Shown here: piece after piece, positions 4,695 to 5,109 of the stretch | Layout of the letters: each line of letters starts with the position of its first letter | Position numbering within the stretch: position 1 is the first letter of the stretch | Assembly (NCBI GenBank): GCA_905236275.1 | Contig: CAJOPI010000158.1 | Coordinates: 1-5,109, forward strand | DNA: 5,109 nucleotides | Source: an uncultured Lachnospiraceae bacterium | GTDB lineage: Bacteria > Bacillota > Clostridia > Lachnospirales > Lachnospiraceae | Reading direction: 5' to 3' | Position numbers and translations under genes: made by a program | The notes under the pieces: generated by a model | The model's input: only the letters and a program-made list of their open reading frames with translations | Databases searched by the model: none | Told to the model about the DNA's origin: nothing

Positions 4695-5104
4695 GATTGC
4701 AGCCCCATCCTTAAAGACCTCATATTCGACGCTGTGAGATCCATCGGATTTGTCCGAAATGGCTCATATCACCACAAATGGCGTGTCATTTAAATAACAA
4801 GCCTGCGCAATTGCAGCACTTTCCATCTCACAGCATCATCCGCCGGAAAAGCATATAGGCCGGTATTTATTATCTTTGTACAGTTAAAATTGTTGATCAG
4901 CGTGTTTGCGCACATTCCGGCGTTCACTTTTCCGATGCCACACTGCACAATGACAATATCCTTCCCCTCTATCGTCCCCTCGCAGAACTCCATACCGGCA
5001 AATTCAGGAATCTTGAACTTCTGCCCAGCATTTGGCGTTTCCCAATGCAAGCCATATTTTTGAATCATCATTTAAGAGCAGGGTATCATCTGACCAATTA
5101 TCAT
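4695..5104 (-). pseudogene. mtnN: MTA/SAH nucleosidase (Pfs/MtnN) pseudogene, multiply broken
   Basis: The intact enzyme splits methylthioadenosine and S-adenosylhomocysteine in methionine and AI-2 metabolism. On the minus strand, 4859-5071 encodes AGMEFCEGTIEGKDIVIVQC followed by GIGKVNAGMCANTLINNF and IINTG, clear family sequence. From INTG it jumps to YAFPADDAV (about 4832-4855), skipping roughly 35 residues. It then jumps, with a frameshift, to MESAAIAQACYLNDTPFVVI (4826-4767). TGA at 4766-4764 replaces the Arg of the usual VIRAISD, and AISDKSDGSHSVEYEVFKDG follows up to about 4700. The last residues are missing at the junction with the ATPase gene. The catalytic Glu of MES and Asp of AISD remain, but the N-terminal MKIGIIGAME region is reduced to a possible MIIGQM at 5104. 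Not functional. Confidence 0.85.
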
Positions 5105-5109
5105 TCCCC

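Noticed and set aside
4741..4762. Terminator for the DUF4143 ATPase gene
   Set aside because: The tcgga/tccga hairpin has no T tract and falls in former Pfs coding sequence (SDKSDG), so it is likely incidental.
4790..5071. Intact 93-residue minus-strand gene
   Set aside because: Only residues up to INTG and the short YAFPADDAV piece are Pfs-like; the tail is out-of-frame sequence after deletions, so it is part of a pseudogene and not a gene of its own.

Overview
The window looks like an accessory, transposon-scarred stretch of chromosome from a low-to-mid-GC Firmicute, most likely a gut Clostridia/Lachnospiraceae-type bacterium. This is inferred from the strong AGGAG/GGAGG ribosome binding sites, the sigma-70-like promoters, the gene families present (AAA-ATPase_like/PD-(D/E)XK, AAA_14/DUF4143, IS200/IS605 remnants) and the style of the Pfs pseudogene. 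No rRNA, tRNA or CRISPR array was seen.

Left part (1-460) is a nest of insertion-sequence debris. It holds the C-terminus of a transposase (1-195), then the last 34 codons of an IS200/IS605-type TnpA (226-330), then that element's 3' end with a run of hairpins and the terminal GGTGGT hairpin (331-450). Two bases after the probable element end comes the ribosome binding site of a two-gene operon (465-1162). It encodes a 77-aa unknown protein whose stop overlaps (ATGA) the start of a 155-aa retropepsin-like aspartyl protease with LIDTGA, a glycine-rich flap and a C-terminal ILSATMF motif. This small cassette is, in my view, the least described gene pair here.

Middle (1163-3413): a gene-poor gap with a possible protein remnant (1261-1440), then a minus-strand 567-aa AAA-ATPase_like + PD-(D/E)XK nuclease protein (1441-3144) with a very good extended -10 promoter just upstream. 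The start must be at 3144 and not at the longer in-frame ATG at 3237, which lies upstream of that promoter. The 269-bp divergent intergenic region carries two 41-bp copies of a palindrome-like repeat that sit exactly on either side of the predicted promoter of the next gene.

Right part (3414-5109): a plus-strand 426-aa AAA_14/DUF4143 ATPase. It ends flush against the broken C-terminus of an MTA/SAH nucleosidase (pfs/mtnN) pseudogene on the minus strand, which has internal deletions, a frameshift and a nonsense codon. The two divergent ATPases are unrelated beyond being P-loop proteins joined to nuclease-like domains. Both belong to families that spread widely and whose biological role is poorly known. 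The decayed housekeeping gene and the IS debris suggest that this is an insertion and decay hotspot.
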